From Streptomyces sp. NBC_01408 (GTDB lineage Bacteria > Actinomycetota > Actinomycetes > Streptomycetales > Streptomycetaceae): DNA of 64,000 nucleotides. Shown here piece by piece: positions 16,786 to 24,895 of this stretch. The notes under the pieces were generated by a model. It searched no databases, was not told the origin of the DNA, and saw only the letters and a program-made list of their open reading frames with translations. The stretch lies in contig NZ_JAPEPJ010000001.1 in NCBI RefSeq assembly GCF_026340255.1, positions 1,667,001 to 1,731,000 on the forward strand, written 5' to 3'. Within the stretch, counting starts at the first letter, position 1. Each line of letters begins with the position of its first letter. The translations under genes were made by a program, and so were the position numbers.

Positions 16786-16962
16786 GTCATATCTCCTTTG
16801 GGGCAGTACAACGGGATCCGCACCGTGCGGACCTCGTGTCGCCGCGATGATTACCCCACCGGAAAAACGACCGGAAATGCGCAAGCAGCCTGGCGGCATA
16901 AAATCCGACCGGGTGCTTGAAGTTTTGGGAACCACAACTGCAACTGGTATCGACAGTAGCAT
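16786..16962 (-). promoter_or_regulatory. Cold-shock gene 2 promoter and 5' leader
   Basis: On the minus strand, extended -10 TGCTACTGT (16954-16962) is followed by CAGTTGCAGTTGTGGTTCCC as in copy 1, and by about 165 bases of leader. The hairpin in copy 1 is not conserved here; CAAGCA/TGCTTG and CCGG-paired elements are present instead. Sequence upstream to 17107 holds no gene. Confidence 0.65.
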
Positions 16963-17107
16963 GCCCCGACGGACCGTGTGTGATAAACGCTTCCAATCCC
17001 TTCGGTGCCGTAAAAACTCTCAGCGCGCGGTCGGTCAAATTCTCATCTCGCGGGCACAGATATTGACTCACGCGCAGGGTCGCCTCCGCGGTCGGCGCCG
17101 CGAGTCC

Positions 17108-17638
17108 TTACCGGACCCGTCTGGCCAGTACCTGTCCCGGCCAGGTGTCGGACAGGTAGCGCTCGGTGGGGGTGAAGCCGTTGCGCTCGTAGAACGCGAC
17201 CAGTTCGCCGCCGCCGCCCGCCCAGCAGTCGACCCGCAGCAGCTCCACGCCGGCCCTGCGGGCCTCCTCGGCGGCACGGGCCAGCAGCGCCGCCCCGACG
17301 CCCCGACCGGCGTACCGCCGGTCGGAGACCAGCAGCCGGACGTACCGTTCGGGCTCGCCGGCCGGCGCGATCGGCAGTTGCGGGCTGGGCCCGGAGTCCA
17401 GGACCAGGGCTCCGACCGGTGTTCCGTCCAACTCCGCGATGTACGGGGCGTTCTCGGTCGTGTACCGCTCGACCCGCGCCGCCCCGCCGGGCTTCTGCGA
17501 GTACGGTGTCGTGCCCCACTGCTCGGTGTTGCCGCGCGCGTTCATCCAGGCCACCGCGGAGTCGAGCATCTCCAGAATGGCCGGTGCGTCGGCCGGGCCG
17601 CCGGGTCTGATCCGCATGCCGTGTGTGGTGTCGTTCAC
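17108..17638 (-). CDS. GNAT family N-acetyltransferase
   Basis: 176 residues, GTG start at 17638 (complement) beginning MNDTTHGMRIRPG. The acetyl-CoA motif is RLLVSDRRYAGRGVGAALLA, followed by RVDCWAGGGGELVAFYERNG and FTPTERYLSD. This is the single-domain class with a conserved N-terminal AILEMLDSAVAWMNARGN. Substrate unknown. It is divergent from a VOC-family gene 108 bases away. Confidence 0.88.
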   Translation of the reverse strand: MNDTTHGMRIRPGGPADAPAILEMLDSAVAWMNARGNTEQWGTTPYSQKPGGAARVERYTTENAPYIAELDGTPVGALVLDSGPSPQLPIAPAGEPERYVRLLVSDRRYAGRGVGAALLARAAEEARRAGVELLRVDCWAGGGGELVAFYERNGFTPTERYLSDTWPGQVLARRVR

Positions 17639-17746
17639 GGCGGAATCCTAAGTACTGCCGGGCGGTGGTCCACGGGCGAGGCAGGTGGCCGGACCGGTCA
17701 GGATTCGAGAAGCACCGTCCACCGGACCGCAGTTAGCGTGGTGGAC

Positions 17747-18157
17747 ATGGACATCTCCATTCACATGAGCACCCTCCCGCACGACGATCCGGACGCCGCC
17801 CTGGTCTTCTACCGCGACGTCCTCGGCTTCGAGGTCCGCAGCGACGTAGGGCAGGGAAACATGCGCTGGATCACCGTCGGCCCCGCCGGCCAGCCGGACA
17901 CGTCGATTCTCCTGGCGCCGTCGGCCGCCGACCCCGGCATCACCGAAGCCGAGCGCCGCACCATCGCCGAGATGATGGCCAAGGGCACGTACGGCTGGAT
18001 CCTGCTGGCCACCAAGGACCTCGACGGCACCTTCGAGAAGCTGCAGTCCGGCGACGCCGAGATCGTCCAGGAGCCGACCGAGCAGCCGTACGGCATCCGC
18101 GACTGCGCCTTCCGCGACCCCGCGGGCAACCTGGTCCGCGTCCAGGAGCTCCGCTGA
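17747..18157 (+). CDS. VOC (glyoxalase/bleomycin-resistance) family protein
   Basis: 136 residues with two beta-alpha-beta-beta-beta modules. The first is MDISIHMSTLPHDDPDAALV, then FYRDVLGFEVRSDVG; the second ends GIRDCAFRDPAGNLVRVQEL with the conserved D-P-x-G-N. A metal-dependent lyase, dioxygenase or binding protein is possible; function cannot be fixed. It is followed after 58 bases by a short AraC-type helix-turn-helix gene, a frequent partner of this VOC subtype. Confidence 0.88.
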   Translation: MDISIHMSTLPHDDPDAALVFYRDVLGFEVRSDVGQGNMRWITVGPAGQPDTSILLAPSAADPGITEAERRTIAEMMAKGTYGWILLATKDLDGTFEKLQSGDAEIVQEPTEQPYGIRDCAFRDPAGNLVRVQELR

Positions 18158-18215
18158 GCCGTTCCGCACCCCGAGTACGCACGGGCATCGATGGATCGAT
18201 GAAGGGAGCTCTCCC

Positions 18216-18479
18216 ATGTGTCATCCCGAGTGGAGGCGCGCACTGGTCGAGGCGCAGCGCCTGAAGGGCCTCGCGCGGCTGCGCCGCGTCCGGGACCGGA
18301 TCGACCGGGAGTACGCGCGACCGCTGGACGTCGTGGCGCTCGCCCGCAGTGTGGACATGCCGGCCGGGCACCTCAGCCGCCAGTTCCGGCTCGCCTACGG
18401 CGCGTCTCCGTACGCCTACCTGCTGCGGCGCCGCACCGAGCGCGCGAGGGCGCTGCTGCTCGGTGCCGGAGCGGGCTGA
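18216..18479 (+). CDS. Truncated AraC-family regulator (first HTH only)
   Basis: 87 residues starting at ATG 18216 with AAGGGAG upstream. ARLRRVRDRIDREYARPLDV followed by DMPAGHLSRQFRLAYGASPY is the first helix-turn-helix of an AraC domain, and LRRRTERARALLL begins the linker helix. A full AraC domain needs a second helix-turn-helix of about 40 residues (VCFxVGxxxxxxFxxxF); here a TGA follows LLGAGAG and no frame downstream restores it. It is probably a deletion derivative with lost or altered DNA binding. Confidence 0.75.
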   Translation: MCHPEWRRALVEAQRLKGLARLRRVRDRIDREYARPLDVVALARSVDMPAGHLSRQFRLAYGASPYAYLLRRRTERARALLLGAGAG

Positions 18480-18556
18480 GGCGGGCCCCTTCTCCTGACG
18501 CCGGTCCGCCGGGCGCGCCGGTCCGTCCGGCGCACCGGTGTGCCCGGCCGCAGGTC

Positions 18557-19507
18557 CTACGCGTCGACCACGCCGTCGGCCCCGGCCGGGTGGAGGGAGT
18601 CGACGTCCTCCATGAAGCCCAGCATTCGGGCGTTGACCACGTCGGGATGGTCGATCTGCGGCCCGTGGCCCGTCGCGGCGATGATCTCGGCGCGGGCTCC
18701 GGGGATCAGCCGCGGTACGCGCTCCGACTGCCGCTGCGGGTGCACGAGAAGGCTGCGCTTGCCCATGATCAGGTAGAACGGCGTCCGGATGGAGCGCAGT
18801 GCGTCCTCGGCCAGTGGCAGCGGTGCGGGGCGGCGGATGCGGAAGGCCCGGACGCCGGCCTGGATCCACGTACGCAGCTCGGGAACGGTAATGACCGGCT
18901 GTTCCAGCCAGGCGGCCAGGCGCGGGCGCAGGGCCTTGGGCGCGTAGGTGGCGAAGAGGCTCGCGAAGATCCAGACGAAGAAGCGCAGGCCGACCTTCTC
19001 CAGGCCGCCGGGGTCGAGGGCGGTGACCGAGGCGAGCCGGCCGGGCCGGCGGTGTGCCTGGTTGATGACCAGCCAGCCGCCGTAGGAGGAGCCGACGAGG
19101 TGGACCCGGTCGAGGCCGAGCGCGTCGAGGGCCTCGTCCATCCACTGGGCGGCCCGCTCGGGCTGCCACATCGGTTCGCGGTGGATGCTGCGGCCGGGGT
19201 CGCCGGGGGTGTCGAGCGCGTAGACGGGGCGGTCGGCGCTGAGCGCGCGGGTGTTGGGGTACCACATGGCCGAGCAGCCGCCGGAGCCGTGGATCAGCAC
19301 GACCGGCGTGCGGGACTCGGCGGCGGGGTCCGCCGGCCCGTAGCGGTAGACGTGCGTGGTGCCGAAGCTGGTCTCGACGTCCGTCTCGGAGCGTATGGGC
19401 GCGCCCATCGCGAAGAGCGCGTCGCAGGCGGCGAAGTACCGGTCGCGCAAGGTGTCGTTCACATAGCGGCCGATGTCGCGGCGCACACGGGTCGTGTTCT
19501 CGGGCAC
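18557..19507 (-). CDS. Alpha/beta hydrolase, TetR-controlled
   Basis: 316-residue soluble serine hydrolase. Oxyanion loop VVLIHGSGGCSAMWYPN, nucleophile elbow VGSSYGGWL, acid region FYLIMGKRSLLVHPQ and catalytic His in IIAATGHGPQIDHPDVV. The start is GTG 19507 because GGAGG precedes it and the longer frame crosses the operators. Two operator dyads lie 30-67 bases upstream. They match the element at the distant TetR gene 13132-13737, predicting repression by that protein. Confidence 0.88.
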   Translation of the reverse strand: MPENTTRVRRDIGRYVNDTLRDRYFAACDALFAMGAPIRSETDVETSFGTTHVYRYGPADPAAESRTPVVLIHGSGGCSAMWYPNTRALSADRPVYALDTPGDPGRSIHREPMWQPERAAQWMDEALDALGLDRVHLVGSSYGGWLVINQAHRRPGRLASVTALDPGGLEKVGLRFFVWIFASLFATYAPKALRPRLAAWLEQPVITVPELRTWIQAGVRAFRIRRPAPLPLAEDALRSIRTPFYLIMGKRSLLVHPQRQSERVPRLIPGARAEIIAATGHGPQIDHPDVVNARMLGFMEDVDSLHPAGADGVVDA

Positions 19508-19536
19508 TGGGCACCTCCGGGAAGATCCATTCTTCG

Positions 19537-19574
19537 TGGTACGACCGTACCATGATGTTGATACGCCGGTACCA
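19537..19574. promoter_or_regulatory. Two TetR operators upstream of hydrolase
   Basis: TGGTACGACCGTACCA (19537-19552, symmetric at 14 of 16 positions) and TGATACGCCGGTACCA (19559-19574), 22 bases apart. The second differs by one base from the site at 13058-13073, and the flanks (GT before, YGAA after) also match. Confidence 0.72.
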
Positions 19575-19654
19575 CGAAAGTGTCCCGGGAGGGGGTGGGG
19601 GCGGCCTGTCCGGGCGCCGGGCCGACGCCGACCGAAGTGACCTGCCTCACACGC

Positions 19655-19681
19655 TGTCACAGCGGTCGGTCACGCGGTGTC
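19655..19681 (+). promoter_or_regulatory. ECF41-type promoter
   Basis: TGTCACA (19655-19661), a 16-base spacer and TGTC (19678-19681). The reported ECF41 consensus is TGTCACA-N16-CGTC. It lies 38 bases before the oxidoreductase that precedes the ECF41 gene. Confidence 0.7.
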
Positions 19682-19718
19682 TTGAGGTCGAACCCCTTGG
19701 AACGACGAAGGAGACACC

Positions 19719-20924
19719 ATGACCAGGCACACCGATGTGGTCGTGATCGGCGGCGGATACGCCGGAGTCATGGCCGCCAATCGCCTGACGCAGCGCGAAG
19801 ACGTGACAGTGACGCTGATCAACCCGCGCCCGGACTTCGTCGAGCGGATCCGGCTGCACCAGCTGGTGGGCGGCTCGCACGACGCGGTCGTCGACTACCG
19901 GCAGGTCCTGGCCGAGGGCGTCGATCTGGTGGTCGACACCGTGACACGGATCGACACGGCCGGGCGCAGCGTGGCGTTGGCGACCGGAGGCACGGTCGGT
20001 TACGACTACCTGGTCTACGCGGTGGGCAGCGGCAGCGCCGACCCGCGCGTGCCCGGAGCGGCCGAGTTCGCATACCCGATCGCCGACCTGGAGGAGGCGC
20101 AGCGGCTGCGGCCGGTCCTCGACGCCGCGCCCGCGACGGCCGCGGTGACCGTGGTCGGCGGCGGTCCGACCGGCATCGAGACCGCCGCCGAACTGGCTGA
20201 GCAGGGCCGTACCGTGACCCTGGTCTGCGGCGAGGTGCTCGGCCCGTACCTGCACCCCCGGGGCCGGCGCTCGGTGGCCAAGCGGCTGGCCGGCCTCGGT
20301 GTGACCGTGCTCGAAGGCCCCGACGCGAAGGTGACGGCCGTGACCCGCGATGCCGTGCGGCTCGGTGGCGGCCGCGAGCTGCCGAGCGAGGTGACCATCT
20401 GGACCGCCGGCTTCGGCGTGCCGGACCTGGCCGCCCGAAGCGGGCTGAGCACCGACGCCCTGGGCCGCCTGCTCACGGACGAGACCCTGACGAGCGTGGA
20501 CGACGCGCACGTCGTCGCGGCCGGGGACTCGGCGGCGCCGTCGGACCTGCCGCTGCGCATGAGCTGCCAGGCCGCGATGCCGCTGGGCGCGCGGGCCGCC
20601 GACACGGTGCTCAGCCGGATGGACGGCGAGCAGCCCTCGACCCTCAACCAGGCGTTCGCCGGCCAGTGCATCAGCCTGGGCCGGCGCGGCGGCATCTTCC
20701 AGTTCGCCCACAAGTACGACGTCGCGCTGTGGTTCCACATCGACGGTGGCCTCGGCGCGAAGCTCAAGGAGTTCGTGTGCACGGGCACCGTCAAGCATCT
20801 GGCGGACGAGGCGGGCAAGCCCGGTTCGTACCGCTTGCACCGCGTCTCAGGAGGCACCAAGCGCCAGGAGCTGCTGCAGGCCAGGCGCGACGAGGTACCG
20901 GCCACCGCTGACCGGGCATCCTAG
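19719..20924 (+). CDS. FAD-dependent NAD(P)H oxidoreductase (NDH-2-like)
   Basis: 401 residues with two Rossmann folds: FAD site VVVIGGGYAGVMAANRL at the N-terminus and NAD(P) site VTVVGGGPTGIETAAEL in the middle, then HVVAAGDSAAPSD closing the FAD pocket. This is the type II NADH dehydrogenase/AIF-like class, without membrane helices. ATG 19719 follows AAGGAGA. It carries an ECF41-type promoter and precedes an ECF41 sigma gene by 109 bases, fitting the ECF41 pattern of sigma factor plus linked oxidoreductase target. Confidence 0.9.
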   Translation: MTRHTDVVVIGGGYAGVMAANRLTQREDVTVTLINPRPDFVERIRLHQLVGGSHDAVVDYRQVLAEGVDLVVDTVTRIDTAGRSVALATGGTVGYDYLVYAVGSGSADPRVPGAAEFAYPIADLEEAQRLRPVLDAAPATAAVTVVGGGPTGIETAAELAEQGRTVTLVCGEVLGPYLHPRGRRSVAKRLAGLGVTVLEGPDAKVTAVTRDAVRLGGGRELPSEVTIWTAGFGVPDLAARSGLSTDALGRLLTDETLTSVDDAHVVAAGDSAAPSDLPLRMSCQAAMPLGARAADTVLSRMDGEQPSTLNQAFAGQCISLGRRGGIFQFAHKYDVALWFHIDGGLGAKLKEFVCTGTVKHLADEAGKPGSYRLHRVSGGTKRQELLQARRDEVPATADRAS

Positions 20925-21033
20925 CCAAGATCGAACTGCCGCCAACGGCTGACGACGAAAGGGACGTTGCTGTGGATGCACGCTTGAAGGCGGTCGGAGA
21001 CCGGGCCCGGCCGCGCAGGAGAGGGGTCGGCAG

Positions 21034-21981
21034 ATGACCGACCGCGCCACCAACCACGCCACCAACCACGCCACCGACCCGGCGACCGACCACGCCACCG
21101 ACCCGGCGACCGAGACCTTCGTCGCCCACCGCAACCTCCTCTTCACCGTCGCCTACGAGATGCTCGGATCGGCGGCCGACGCCGAGGACGTCCTCCAGGA
21201 GACCTGGCTGCGCTGGGTCAAGGTCGACCTGGAGCAGGTGCGCGACCAGCGCGCGTACCTGGTCCGGATCACGACCCGGCAGGCGCTCAACCGGCTGCGC
21301 ACCCTGACCCGCCGCAAGGAGGCGTACGTCGGCCCCTGGCTGCCCGAGCCGCTGCTCACCGCGCCGGACGTGGCCGACGACGTGGAGCTCGCCGAGAGCG
21401 TGTCGATGGCGATGATGCTCGTCCTGGAGACGCTGTCGCCGACCGAGCGCGCCGTCTTCGTGCTGCGCGAGGTCTTCGACATCGGCTACGAGGAGATCGC
21501 GGCCGCCGTCGACAAGAGCCCTGCGGCCGTCCGCCAGATCGCGCACCGCGCCCGCCGGCACGTCGATGCCCGCCGCCCTCGCCAGGCGGTCTCCCCGAGC
21601 CAGACCCGGGTGGCCCTGGAGTCGTTCCAGCGCGCGTTCGAAACCGGGGATCTTCAGGGCCTCCTCGACGTCCTCGCCCCCGAGGTCGTCTATATGGGCG
21701 ACGGCGGCGGCGTCAAGCACGCTGCGGTGCGGCCGGTCATCGGCGCCGGCAAGGTGGCCCGCCTCTTCGCCGGCATGGCCGGCAGGGCCGGAAGCGTGGT
21801 CGTCGCCCTCTGCCCCACCGTGGTCAACGGCAGCCCGGCACTCGTCGTACGCCTGGACGGGGAGATCGACGGCGTCATCGCGATCCATGCCGAGGACGCC
21901 CGCATCACCGGCCTCTACTTCGTCCGCAACCCGGAGAAGCTGTCCCACGTCGCATCCGAGACCCCGCTCACCCTGCGCTGA
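21034..21981 (+). CDS. ECF41-group sigma factor with SnoaL-like C-terminal domain
   Basis: 315 residues. The N-terminus carries repeated ATDHATDPAT units (1-27). Sigma-2 (LLFTVAYEMLGSAADAEDVL) and sigma-4 (LSPTERAVFVLREVFDIGYE) follow. The C-terminal domain has the three ECF41 hallmarks: WLPEP in the linker, DGGGVKHA (DGGG motif) and NPEKL (NPDKL motif). The C-terminal SnoaL-like domain regulates activity in place of a separate anti-sigma factor. ATG 21034 is preceded by GGCAGATG sequence with GGAGAGGGG upstream. Confidence 0.92.
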   Translation: MTDRATNHATNHATDPATDHATDPATETFVAHRNLLFTVAYEMLGSAADAEDVLQETWLRWVKVDLEQVRDQRAYLVRITTRQALNRLRTLTRRKEAYVGPWLPEPLLTAPDVADDVELAESVSMAMMLVLETLSPTERAVFVLREVFDIGYEEIAAAVDKSPAAVRQIAHRARRHVDARRPRQAVSPSQTRVALESFQRAFETGDLQGLLDVLAPEVVYMGDGGGVKHAAVRPVIGAGKVARLFAGMAGRAGSVVVALCPTVVNGSPALVVRLDGEIDGVIAIHAEDARITGLYFVRNPEKLSHVASETPLTLR

Positions 21982-21989
21982 ACCCCGGT

Positions 21990-22018
21990 GACCGGGCCCT
22001 CTGACCGAGGGCCCGGTC
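21990..22018 (+). terminator. Terminator of the oxidoreductase-ECF41 unit
   Basis: GACCGGGCCCTC pairs perfectly with GAGGGCCCGGTC around TGACC, 9 bases past the stop and followed by a CTCTTGTTT stretch. Confidence 0.85.
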
Positions 22019-22023
22019 CTCTT

Positions 22024-22056
22024 GTTTACACGATATACCTTGTATATCGTGTAAAC
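22024..22056. promoter_or_regulatory. 33-bp perfect palindrome, TetR operator
   Basis: GTTTACACGATATAC, a 3-base spacer and GTATATCGTGTAAAC: 15 of 15 base pairs match. It is 23 bases before the TetR gene and is the most AT-rich short stretch in this neighbourhood; it covers likely -10 sequence. Confidence 0.85.
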
Positions 22057-22078
22057 CTGCCTACCAGGAGGGGCGTCC

Positions 22079-22852
22079 ATGCCTCGCGCAGACCGCACCG
22101 GCCGTCCCAGCGGCACGTCCGACCTGTCGGACGTCGCAGACCTCCTGTGGCGCACCGACGCCGAACACGATGAGGAGCCCCGTCCCCGGCTCAGCGCCGG
22201 CCGGATCGTGGCGGCCGCGGTGGCCGTCGCCGATGCCGAGGGGCTGGACGCCCTGTCGATGCAGCGCGTCGCCTCGGAGCTGGGCTGTACCGCGATGGCG
22301 CTCTACCGGCACATCCCGGGCAAGGAGCAGCTCATCGCGGCGATGACCGACGCCGCCACCGGCCGCCCGCCCACACCCCCCTCGCCGGCCGCGCAGTGGC
22401 GCGTGGAGATCGAGTCCTGGGTGGAAGCCCTGTGGGGCCTCTATCTCAGCCACCGGTGGATGCTCCGGGCGCCCACGCTGAGTGCCCCGGTCGGCCCGAA
22501 CGAACTGGCCTGGTTCGAGGCCCTGCTGAACCCGCTCCTCCGCGCCGGTCTCGACCGGGGGAGGCTGATTCCGGTCGCGACCTTCCTCTCCAGCGCCGTG
22601 CGCGACCTGGCGCGGGTGGCCACCGAACTCGATCCGGCGGGCGCCGCCGCCTACGGCGAGGTCCTGGCCCAGCGTCTGGACCCGCAGCGGTTCCCCACCC
22701 TGTGCTCGCTCGCGGGCGGGGAGGGGCTCGACGAGGAGGAGGACGGTGACGTCGCTCCGATCGTCCGTCACGGAGTGCGGTACCTGCTCGACGGGATCGA
22801 GGCCGAAGTCGCATCCCAGTCCGCCCGACGGAAGGAAGAACGACATGGATGA
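22079..22852 (+). CDS. TetR/AcrR-family regulator with TetR_C C-terminal domain
   Basis: 257 residues. A 40-residue N-terminal extension precedes the HTH (RIVAAAVAVADAEGLDALSM, then VASELGCTAMALYRHIPGKE). The C-terminal domain is of the TetR class (LSHRWMLRAPTLSAPVGPNE). The start at ATG 22079 follows AGGAGG. It overlaps the next gene by 8 bases (22845-22852), so regulator and membrane protein are translationally coupled. Autorepression through the 33-bp palindrome is predicted. Confidence 0.9.
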   Translation: MPRADRTGRPSGTSDLSDVADLLWRTDAEHDEEPRPRLSAGRIVAAAVAVADAEGLDALSMQRVASELGCTAMALYRHIPGKEQLIAAMTDAATGRPPTPPSPAAQWRVEIESWVEALWGLYLSHRWMLRAPTLSAPVGPNELAWFEALLNPLLRAGLDRGRLIPVATFLSSAVRDLARVATELDPAGAAAYGEVLAQRLDPQRFPTLCSLAGGEGLDEEEDGDVAPIVRHGVRYLLDGIEAEVASQSARRKEERHG

Positions 22853-23507
22853 CCTGTGCATACGACGACTGATGGCGGTCTGCGGCATCGCCGCCGGGTT
22901 ACTCGCCGCGGTCGGTGTCCCGCTCTACTTCGTGTATTCCGGAGCGCCGCCGGCCTCGAACGTACTCACCAGGATCCTGCTGAACATCCTGACCTGCGGT
23001 GCGCTCCTGGTCTTCCTGACGGGGCTGCGCCACCTGATCCGGAGCGCCGGTGCCGGGTTCGACTGGCCGGCGAGCCTGCTGTTCGGCTCCGGAGTCGCCT
23101 ACGTCACCGTCACTCTGGTCGCCGCGTCGATCGAGGCGGGAACGGTCCTCGAACACCCCACCGGGACGCTCGACCCGACCGTCGACGGCACGCTGGCCCA
23201 CGCGAACATGCTCCTGCACGGGTCGGTCGCCCGCCTCCTCACGGCGATCCTGCTGACGGCCGCCGGCTACGCGATCCTGCGCAGCGGGGTGCTGCCGCGC
23301 TGGACCGGGCACCTTGCCTACGCCGTCGCGGTGATCAACCTCGCCTTCGTGCCGTCGCTGTTCTACGGGACGGACGCGGGCGACTTCTACAGCGCCGTCG
23401 GCTGGGGCAACACCGCCATGACCGCCGCGCTGATCGTCTACTGGGCGCTGGCCGTCGGCATCGCGGCCCTGACGCGCTCGTCCCGGCAGCACACGCAGGC
23501 CGTCTGA
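22845..23507 (+). CDS. Multi-pass membrane protein (DUF4386-like), TTA-containing
   Basis: 220 residues with about six hydrophobic segments (RLMAVCGIAAGLLAAVGVPL, LLNILTCGALLVFLTGL, WPASLLFGSGVAYVTVTLVA, LTAILLTAAGYAILRSGVL, HLAYAVAVINLAFVPSLFY, MTAALIVYWALAVGIAAL). It resembles DUF4386-type proteins but I cannot confirm this. Codon 19 is TTA (22899-22901), so translation should depend on the bldA leucyl-tRNA and be delayed to later growth. It starts 8 bases inside the TetR gene. Substrate or role unknown. Confidence 0.85.
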   Translation: MDDLCIRRLMAVCGIAAGLLAAVGVPLYFVYSGAPPASNVLTRILLNILTCGALLVFLTGLRHLIRSAGAGFDWPASLLFGSGVAYVTVTLVAASIEAGTVLEHPTGTLDPTVDGTLAHANMLLHGSVARLLTAILLTAAGYAILRSGVLPRWTGHLAYAVAVINLAFVPSLFYGTDAGDFYSAVGWGNTAMTAALIVYWALAVGIAALTRSSRQHTQAV

Positions 23508-23526
23508 CGGCCTGCGTGTGCTGCCG
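23484..23526. terminator. Very long perfect hairpin terminator
   Basis: 20 base pairs without mismatch (CGGCAGCACACGCAGGCCGT and complement) around a 3-base loop. The stop codon of the membrane-protein gene lies at the loop; the convergent VOC gene ends 11 bases beyond. Confidence 0.9.
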
Positions 23527-23536
23527 CGGCAACGGG

Positions 23537-24349
23537 TCAGAAGGGGCCGGGTCCGGCCGGGCCGACGATGCCGAACAGTGCGCCGTCGGGGTCCCGCAGG
23601 GTGATCTCGCGGGGGAAGGGACCGGAGCCCGTCACGGAGAGGGTGCTGCCGCCCAGTCCGGTGGCCGCCTTCACCGCGGTTTCGAGGTCGGGCACCCGGA
23701 AGGTGACGTGCCAGCGCGGCCGCAGATGCGGGTCGGGGGCCTGCGCGAGCGTCCCGCCGTGCAGGTGGGCCACCGTCCGGCCCGCGTGGCGGAGCAGGAT
23801 GCGGTTGTCCTCCTCCACGTAGGCGACCTCGCAGCAGCCGGCGTGGTCACAGGCCCACTCCAGGACTTCGCCGTAGAAGATGGCGGCGTCGAAGGCGTTC
23901 CTGGTGCGCAGTTCGAGCCAGGCCGGAGCGGCTTCGCCGCCCATGTCCCAGTCGGGGATGGCGTCGCCCTGCCAGATCCCGAAGACCGCCCCGTCGAGGT
24001 CGGCGGCGAGCGCCGCCCGTCCGGTGCCGAAGGGCAGGGGGCCGACGGCGACGGTTCCGCTGCGTTCGAGGATGCGCGCCACCGTGCCGTCGGCGTCGTC
24101 CGCGGCGAAGTACGGGGTCCAGGCGACGGGGCCCGCGACCGTCGGGGGCAGGGCGCCGAGGCCGGCCACCGGGACCCCGTCGCGGAAGGCCACGGAGAAC
24201 CCCTCGCCGAGACGGGCGGTCCCGAAATCCCAGCCGAGGACCGCACCGTAGAACTCCTGTGCCGAGCGGAGGTCGCGGGCCATCAGACTGACCCAGCAGG
24301 GCGCGCCGAAGGTTTCGTGGCTCGATGTCGACACGACTCTCAACCCCAT
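23537..24349 (-). CDS. Two-domain VOC family protein
   Basis: 270 residues with two tandem VOC domains: residues ~10-130 (GAPCWVSLMARDLRSAQEFY, then GAVLGWDF) and ~140-265 (APAWLELRTRNAFDAAIFYG, ending ITLRDPDGALFGIVGPAG). This is the layout of the 27-kDa CFP-30B-like family common in Streptomyces. ATG 24349 (MGLRVVSTSS) is used; GTG 24334 is the alternative, with neither ribosome site clearly better. Function unknown. Confidence 0.86.
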   Translation of the reverse strand: MGLRVVSTSSHETFGAPCWVSLMARDLRSAQEFYGAVLGWDFGTARLGEGFSVAFRDGVPVAGLGALPPTVAGPVAWTPYFAADDADGTVARILERSGTVAVGPLPFGTGRAALAADLDGAVFGIWQGDAIPDWDMGGEAAPAWLELRTRNAFDAAIFYGEVLEWACDHAGCCEVAYVEEDNRILLRHAGRTVAHLHGGTLAQAPDPHLRPRWHVTFRVPDLETAVKAATGLGGSTLSVTGSGPFPREITLRDPDGALFGIVGPAGPGPF

Positions 24350-24435
24350 CCGCTGGTGCGCTCCGGGAGCGCCCCTCCCACGGTAACTCGTGGGGCGCTC
24401 CCGGAGACGGTGCGTAGGCGACCGGACGCGGACGG

Positions 24436-24720
24436 TCAGGTACGGAGGAGGCTGTTGGAGCCGTCGACGGCGTCGGCGCCCTCCTCGTTGAACCAGTAGT
24501 CGCCCGCCGCCAGGTAGCGGAAGGCGTGCGTGCCCTTCCCGGGCAGGGCTACGGTGACCGCTCGGGTGCCGTCCTTGCGCGGCTGCAGCTCGTGCGTGCC
24601 CGGCTGCCAGTCGTTGAAGTCGCCCACGACACTGACCGGCCCGGGCGGGGTGTCCGCCGGCAGAACGAAGGTGATCTCCGTGTGGTCCTTGCCGCCTTTG
24701 CGGCGCTTGCGTTCGAGCAC
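24436..24720 (-). CDS. Isoamylase early-set (CBM48-like) domain protein
   Basis: 94 residues if started at GTG 24720, which has AGGAG eight bases upstream; the frame extends further but without family similarity. The domain reads HTEITFVLPADTPPGPVSVV, then GDFNDWQPGTHEL and HAFRYLAAGDYWFNEEGAD, with the GDFNDW and FRYL..YWFN motifs of glycogen-branching/AMPK-type carbohydrate-binding modules. A stand-alone module is probably a glycogen/alpha-glucan binding adaptor; no catalytic domain is present. Confidence 0.82.
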   Translation of the reverse strand: MLERKRRKGGKDHTEITFVLPADTPPGPVSVVGDFNDWQPGTHELQPRKDGTRAVTVALPGKGTHAFRYLAAGDYWFNEEGADAVDGSNSLLRT

Positions 24721-24895
24721 GGGAAGGCTCCTGCCGAGTCGGGGAACGTCGGCCACATCCTCGTACCGCGGCCGGGCCGTGCCCGCGACGACACGGCGGA
24801 CGTGCACCCGCGCGGCGGAGCGTGTAGGGGATTCGGCCGGACGGGAGCGGGCAGGGGCGGGAGTGAGAACGCCGTCTGCGAAGGCCGGATCCGCC

